The notes below the pieces were generated by a model. The model searched no databases and was not told the DNA's origin. It saw nothing but the letters and a program-made list of their open reading frames with translations. A stretch of 64,000 nt of DNA from JAWKXU01 sp964468045 (lineage in GTDB: Bacteria; Pseudomonadota; Alphaproteobacteria; Sphingomonadales; Sphingomonadaceae). Location: assembly GCA_964468045.1 (NCBI GenBank), contig CAYXTO010000004.1, forward strand, positions 239,707 through 303,706, in the 5' to 3' direction. Position numbers and translations under genes: made by a program. Positions 60,498 to 64,000 of the stretch are shown in pieces (position 1 is the stretch's first letter; each line of letters opens with the position of its first letter).

Positions 60498-61259
60498 CTA
60501 GAAGCTGTAGGACAGCGTGCCGACCACGGCGTCGTCGGTGAAGTCGTTGATGTTGTGCCCTTCGGTGCCGACATAGGACACGCCCAGGGTCAGCCCGCCG
60601 AGAACCGTCGCCGAAGCGCCGATCGACCAGTCGAAGCCGTTCTTCGACGTGCCGCCGGCGAGGAACTTCGGACCGAGCGGGCCATCGGTATAGCCGATGT
60701 GGCCGGTCAGCGTGATCGGGGTGGACGGAATCCCCGCCGAGAGATCGGTGAAGAGATAGAGGTTGTCCTCGTCACCCAGCGCGTCCTGGTCCCAGGCATA
60801 GGCCACGCCAACCGTCGCGCCCACCGGGCCGAGCGTGGTCGACAGCTTGGCATAGGGCTCGAAATAGTCGGACGGGCCCGCGCCGTTATCCTTGGACGGA
60901 TAGGCGTAATAGAGCAGGCCGACATCGACGGTCAGGCCGGAGGCGACGTCCCCCTTCCAGCCGCCGAACACGTCGAGTTCGACTTCCCCATAGGTCGGCG
61001 TATCTTCCAGCGAAGATGCCCAGGTGCCGATATAGAATCCGCTGGAGTGATTGAGGTTTAGCCCCCCCTGAACGGCCAGGGAGCCATCGGAGAGCGACAC
61101 GCCCCGAAAGCGGTAGTCTGTGACGATGCCGACGCTACCGGTAACGGTAAGATCGGATTCGCTTTCTTCCTGGGCCAGGGCCGGAGTGGCGGCGAAAGCA
61201 GCGAACGCAGCGCTCGCGACAGCAGTTGTAGCCAGGAGGCTACGGACGGACTTAAGCAT
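60498..61259 (-). CDS. TorF-family putative porin
   Basis: Outer-membrane barrel protein of 253 residues. The signal peptide (LLATTAVASAAFAAFAATPA, cleavage near ALAQ) is followed by TVTGSVGIVTDYRFRGVSLS, the hallmark opening of this family. Repeated aromatic-ended strands follow, closing in VVGTLSYSF with the C-terminal phenylalanine. Rich in Gly, Asp and Tyr. The ATG at 61259 has AGGG seven bases upstream. Substrate unknown; the family is annotated in Sphingomonadales as a nutrient-responsive porin. Confidence 0.88.
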   Translation of the reverse strand: MLKSVRSLLATTAVASAAFAAFAATPALAQEESESDLTVTGSVGIVTDYRFRGVSLSDGSLAVQGGLNLNHSSGFYIGTWASSLEDTPTYGEVELDVFGGWKGDVASGLTVDVGLLYYAYPSKDNGAGPSDYFEPYAKLSTTLGPVGATVGVAYAWDQDALGDEDNLYLFTDLSAGIPSTPITLTGHIGYTDGPLGPKFLAGGTSKNGFDWSIGASATVLGGLTLGVSYVGTEGHNINDFTDDAVVGTLSYSF

Positions 61260-61520
61260 GGCAATTTCCCTAGTTATTGAAAACCGAGCCTAGTCCCACC
61301 TGCGTGTCCGCCGGGTCCTCGTTGGATGGGCAACCGTGCGGAGACAAAACGGAAGGTGCAGAATTGTGCTGCATTGCACAAGAGATATTTGTACCTGAAT
61401 GTTTCCGAAGCGGCACATGTGTGGATTTCATGCATCACTCTTGCCCACTCCCATTCTCGCTCGGACGTGATATGCGCATGCGAACACCGCCCCATAACCT
61501 CGAAAAACCGTAGATTCTCC

Positions 61521-62288
61521 GTGCTCAACCGATTCAAGAACCTGTTCCAGCGCAAGGAAGCGGCCCGCAGCGCGGCCGTGCCGGAGGGCACGCGCGTCTA
61601 TGCGATCGGGGATATCCACGGCCATTTCGACATGTTCCGCCGCCTCGCCGCATCCATCGAGGAGGACGACGCCCAGGCGGCCCCGGCGCGGACGACGGTG
61701 GTTCTGCTGGGCGATCTGGTGGATCGCGGGCCGCATAGCGCGCAGGTGATCGATTTCGCGCGCGAGTGGCAACGCAGCCGCGATGTCCGGATCATCTGCG
61801 GCAATCACGAGGAGATGTTCCTGCGCAGCCTGGAAAGCGAGGATGTCCTGCGGCATTTCCTGATGCACGGCGGAAAGGAGACCATCCTCAGCTATGGCCT
61901 CGCCCAGGATCGCTACCGGCGCGCCTCGCTCGCCGAATTGACGGAATGGATGCACGCCCATGTCCCCCCCGCCGATCTCGATTTCCTGCGCTCTTTCGAG
62001 GATATGATCGCCATCGGCGATTACCTGTTCGTCCACGCCGGCATCGCGCCGGAAATCGCGCTGCAGGAGCAGACGGTGAGCGATCTGCGATGGATTCGCG
62101 AACCGTTCCTGTCCTATCCGGGGAGCCACGGGCATGTGGTGGTGCACGGGCATACGATCACCCGGAATGCGGAGGATCGGGGCAATCGCATCGGAATCGA
62201 TACGGGGGCCTATTGCTACGGACGCTTGACCGCGCTGGTGCTGGAAGGCACTCGGCGGCGATATCTTGAAACCCGGGCCGATCCGTAA
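61521..62288 (+). CDS. Metallophosphoesterase, serine/threonine-phosphatase-like
   Basis: PPP-like phosphoesterase with the dinuclear-metal motifs GDIHGH (residues 30-35), LLGDLVDRGPHS, ICGNHEEMFL and VHGHTITRNAED. It has 255 residues. The frame runs on upstream to 61326, but the extra residues are unlike any phosphatase. The GTG at 61521 puts LNRFKNLFQRKEAA and then the phosphatase core in the right place. Such enzymes dephosphorylate proteins or diadenosine tetraphosphate. It precedes ugd by 33 bases, so both are probably in one transcript. Confidence 0.85.
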   Translation: MLNRFKNLFQRKEAARSAAVPEGTRVYAIGDIHGHFDMFRRLAASIEEDDAQAAPARTTVVLLGDLVDRGPHSAQVIDFAREWQRSRDVRIICGNHEEMFLRSLESEDVLRHFLMHGGKETILSYGLAQDRYRRASLAELTEWMHAHVPPADLDFLRSFEDMIAIGDYLFVHAGIAPEIALQEQTVSDLRWIREPFLSYPGSHGHVVVHGHTITRNAEDRGNRIGIDTGAYCYGRLTALVLEGTRRRYLETRADP

Positions 62289-62321
62289 GCGCGCGGCGGT
62301 CAGGACGAGGGGAACAGCAGA

Positions 62322-63632
62322 ATGAAGATCGCCATGGTCGGCGCTGGTTATGTCGGGCTGGTATCGGGCGCCTGCCTTGCCGATTTCGGGCATGAGGTGG
62401 TCTGCATCGACAAGGATCCGGCCAGGATCGCCAGGCTGCAGGACGGCATCATGCCGATCTACGAGCCGGGCCTTGCCGAGCTGGTGTCCGGCAATGTCCG
62501 GGCCGGGCGGCTGGCCTTCTCCACCGATCTGGCCGAATCCATCAGGGGCGCGCAGGCGATCTTCATTGCGGTCGGCACGCCCTCGCGCCGGGGCGACGGC
62601 CATGCGGACCTTTCGTTCGTCTATGCGGTGGCGAAGGAAATCGGCGCGAACCTGCGCGATCCGGCGGTGATCGTCACCAAGTCCACCGTACCGGTCGGCA
62701 CCGGCGACGAGGTGGAGCGCATCCTGCGCGATTCGGGCACGAAGGCGCAGTTCGCGGTGGTCTCCAATCCGGAATTCCTGCGGGAAGGCGCGGCGATCGA
62801 GGATTTCAAGCGGCCGGACCGGATCGTGATCGGGGCGGAGGACGAATTCGGCCGCCACGTCATGAACGAGGTCTATCGCCCGCTCTTCCTCAACAAGGCG
62901 CCGATCCTGTTCACCAGCCGCCGCAGCGCGGAACTGATCAAATATGCGGCCAACGCCTTCCTCGCCACCAAGATCACCTTCATCAACGAGATGGCCGATC
63001 TGTGCGAGAAGGTCGGCGGCAATGTGCAGGACGTGGCGCGCGGCATCGGGCTGGACAACCGGATCGGCCCCAAGTTCCTCCATGCCGGGCCGGGTTACGG
63101 CGGCAGCTGCTTCCCCAAGGATACTCTGGCCCTGCTCAAGACGGCGGAGGATTACGACAGCCCGGTGCGGATCGTCGAGGCGGTGGTCAAGGTCAACGAC
63201 AGCCGCAAGCGGGCGATGGGCCGCAAGGTGATCGAAGCGCTCGGCGGCCCGGACGCCACGCGTGGCAAGCGCGTCGCCCTGCTGGGGCTGACCTTCAAGC
63301 CCAACACCGACGACATGCGCGACGCCCCGTCCCTCGCCATCGCCAAGGCGCTGATCGATGCGGGCGCGCAAGTGATGGCCTACGATCCCGAGGGGATGGA
63401 GCTGGCCCAGCCGCTGATGCCGGAGGTGACGATGTGCGCCAGCGCCTATGCCGCGGTGGACTGCGCCGACGCGATCGCGCTGGTGACCGAATGGGACGCC
63501 TTCCGCGCGCTCGACCTCGAGCGGATCAAGGCGATGGTGAAGGCGCCGGTGATGGTCGACCTGCGCAATGTCTATGATCCCGCCGAGATGCGCGCGGCGG
63601 GCTTCACCTATGTCAGCATCGGCCGGGCGTAA
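62322..63632 (+). CDS. ugd: UDP-glucose 6-dehydrogenase
   Basis: Oxidises UDP-glucose to UDP-glucuronate for capsule or exopolysaccharide. NAD motif MVGAGYVGLVSG (GAGYVG 7-12), the catalytic cysteine C263 (GYGGSCFPKD), the KSTVPVGTGDEVE segment and the C-terminal GLTFKPNTDDMRDAPS are all present. It has 436 residues, typical. The sugar product would feed the surface polysaccharide made by enzymes such as the NfrB-like transferase, though no direct link is shown. Confidence 0.94.
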   Translation: MKIAMVGAGYVGLVSGACLADFGHEVVCIDKDPARIARLQDGIMPIYEPGLAELVSGNVRAGRLAFSTDLAESIRGAQAIFIAVGTPSRRGDGHADLSFVYAVAKEIGANLRDPAVIVTKSTVPVGTGDEVERILRDSGTKAQFAVVSNPEFLREGAAIEDFKRPDRIVIGAEDEFGRHVMNEVYRPLFLNKAPILFTSRRSAELIKYAANAFLATKITFINEMADLCEKVGGNVQDVARGIGLDNRIGPKFLHAGPGYGGSCFPKDTLALLKTAEDYDSPVRIVEAVVKVNDSRKRAMGRKVIEALGGPDATRGKRVALLGLTFKPNTDDMRDAPSLAIAKALIDAGAQVMAYDPEGMELAQPLMPEVTMCASAYAAVDCADAIALVTEWDAFRALDLERIKAMVKAPVMVDLRNVYDPAEMRAAGFTYVSIGRA

Positions 63633-63710
63633 GCCGCTCGCGCCATTGGGCATTTCCGTTCGTTTCCTTTGTCATTCTGCTCACATTTCACTCGTCATCC
63701 CCGCCCTCTT

Positions 63711-63839
63711 CGTCATTCCCGCCCTTCGGCTGGCCGGCAGGCCGGCCGCTCGGGATAAACTGCCCCTCGGGCAAGCTGGCATCTCTCTCCGCGACGTACT
63801 GCGCTACCCACAACGATCCCAGCTTTCGCTGGGATGACG
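63711..63839. repeat. Family A-related composite repeat after ugd
   Basis: Starts with CGTCATTCCCGCCC and ends with CCCAGCTTTCGCTGGGATGACG, so both outer ends match family A, with about 90 bases of less similar sequence between. It follows a series of short CGTCAT/GTCATT starts in 63670-63710. The 368-base right-hand gap after ugd holds no gene I would call, only these repeats. Confidence 0.6.
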
Positions 63840-63873
63840 AAAAGGGGCGCAGTCGACATCATTCCACCTCCTT

Positions 63874-63942
63874 CGTCATTCCCGCGAAAGCGGGAATCCA
63901 GGACCGATGCAGAACTGGTTCCCCGTTTGCACGGAGATGACG
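63874..63942. repeat. Family A repeat near the right edge
   Basis: A 69-base element: CGTCATTCCCGCGAAAGCGG at one end and GGAGATGACG at the other, with a smaller inverted pair CCCGCGAAAGCGGG inside. It is the closest match to the copy inside valS (49130-49199). A further TGACG follows at 63966. Confidence 0.75.
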
Positions 63943-64000
63943 AAGGGGGTGGAAAGGCGCTGGGATGACGACAGGACACGCCCCCTCATCCGGCGGCGAG

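Noticed and set aside
63660..63982. CRISPR array at the right edge
   Set aside because: Repeats are palindromic, of unequal spacing and of different length, and no cas gene is near; they fit dispersed extragenic elements.

Overview
The window is a GC-rich, densely coded bacterial chromosome segment. The gene set points to an alphaproteobacterium of the order Sphingomonadales (Sphingomonadaceae or Erythrobacteraceae). Pointers are the argS-SPOR-nagZ-scpA-scpB-tatABC run, an ATP12-type F1 assembly chaperone, a TIGR02186 protein beside a TauE/SafE permease, a TorF-type porin, a Bpt leucyltransferase and a Cpa/Tad pilus locus. The assignment rests on gene content and protein style, because there is no rRNA in the window. 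No tRNA, rRNA, CRISPR array, transposase or prophage gene was seen.

Layout. 1-7.3 kb (minus strand): tamB (cut by the left edge), tamA, bpt and ilvA. 7.4-9.7 kb (plus): a 3-hydroxyisobutyrate-dehydrogenase-like enzyme overlapping an exported amidohydrolase-fold protein that has lost its metal ligands. 9.7-17.4 kb (minus): argS, SPOR protein, nagZ, scpA, scpB, two tandem tatA genes, tatB and tatC, joined mostly by 1-4 base overlaps. 17.5-19.9 kb (plus): ispH, thrB, rnhA. 20-22.2 kb (minus): a YegP-like small protein, an FAD oxidoreductase and an alpha/beta hydrolase. 22.4-29.7 kb (plus): a Tad pilus block cpaA-B-C-D-E-tadB-tadC that lacks the cpaF motor ATPase and any flp pilin, closed by a clear terminator. 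29.7-38.6 kb (minus): mtnP, clpB behind a heat-shock-type promoter, trmL, gatB, gatA, gatC, an FKBP isomerase and rpsU. 38.8-44.1 kb (plus): an Old Yellow Enzyme homologue, crcB, a pseudouridine synthase, a HAD phosphatase, a small membrane protein, an ATP12 chaperone and an FMN reductase. 44.1-47.6 kb (minus): a four-gene Mla/MCE lipid transport operon. 47.7-51.6 kb (plus): valS and queE. 51.9-55.3 kb (minus): a HerA-like ATPase, a TIGR02186 protein and a TauE/SafE permease. 55.5-56.3 kb: a frameshifted methyltransferase. 56.3-59.5 kb (minus): an NfrA/NfrB-like glycosyltransferase and barrel pair, and a glyoxalase-family protein. 59.6-63.6 kb: a SIMPL protein, a TorF porin, a metallophosphatase and UDP-glucose dehydrogenase. 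The right edge is an array of repeats.

How the genes work together. Much of the window serves the envelope: TamAB (outer-membrane protein assembly), TatABC (folded protein export), NagZ (wall recycling), Mla/MCE (phospholipid transport), the Tad pilus and NfrAB plus Ugd (surface polysaccharide). The rest is housekeeping: translation (argS, valS, gatCAB, rpsU, trmL, queE), chromosome organisation (scpAB) and proteostasis (clpB, bpt, FKBP).

The most unusual signal is two families of dispersed palindromic repeats (A, about 70 bp; B, about 80-95 bp). They sit between the gat genes and at the right edge, and one copy of each lies in frame inside the valS coding sequence. Other points of note are the ligand-less amidohydrolase paralogue, the Tad locus without cpaF, a GTGTCAAC tandem element shared by the clpB and queE leaders, and a recent-looking tatA duplication.
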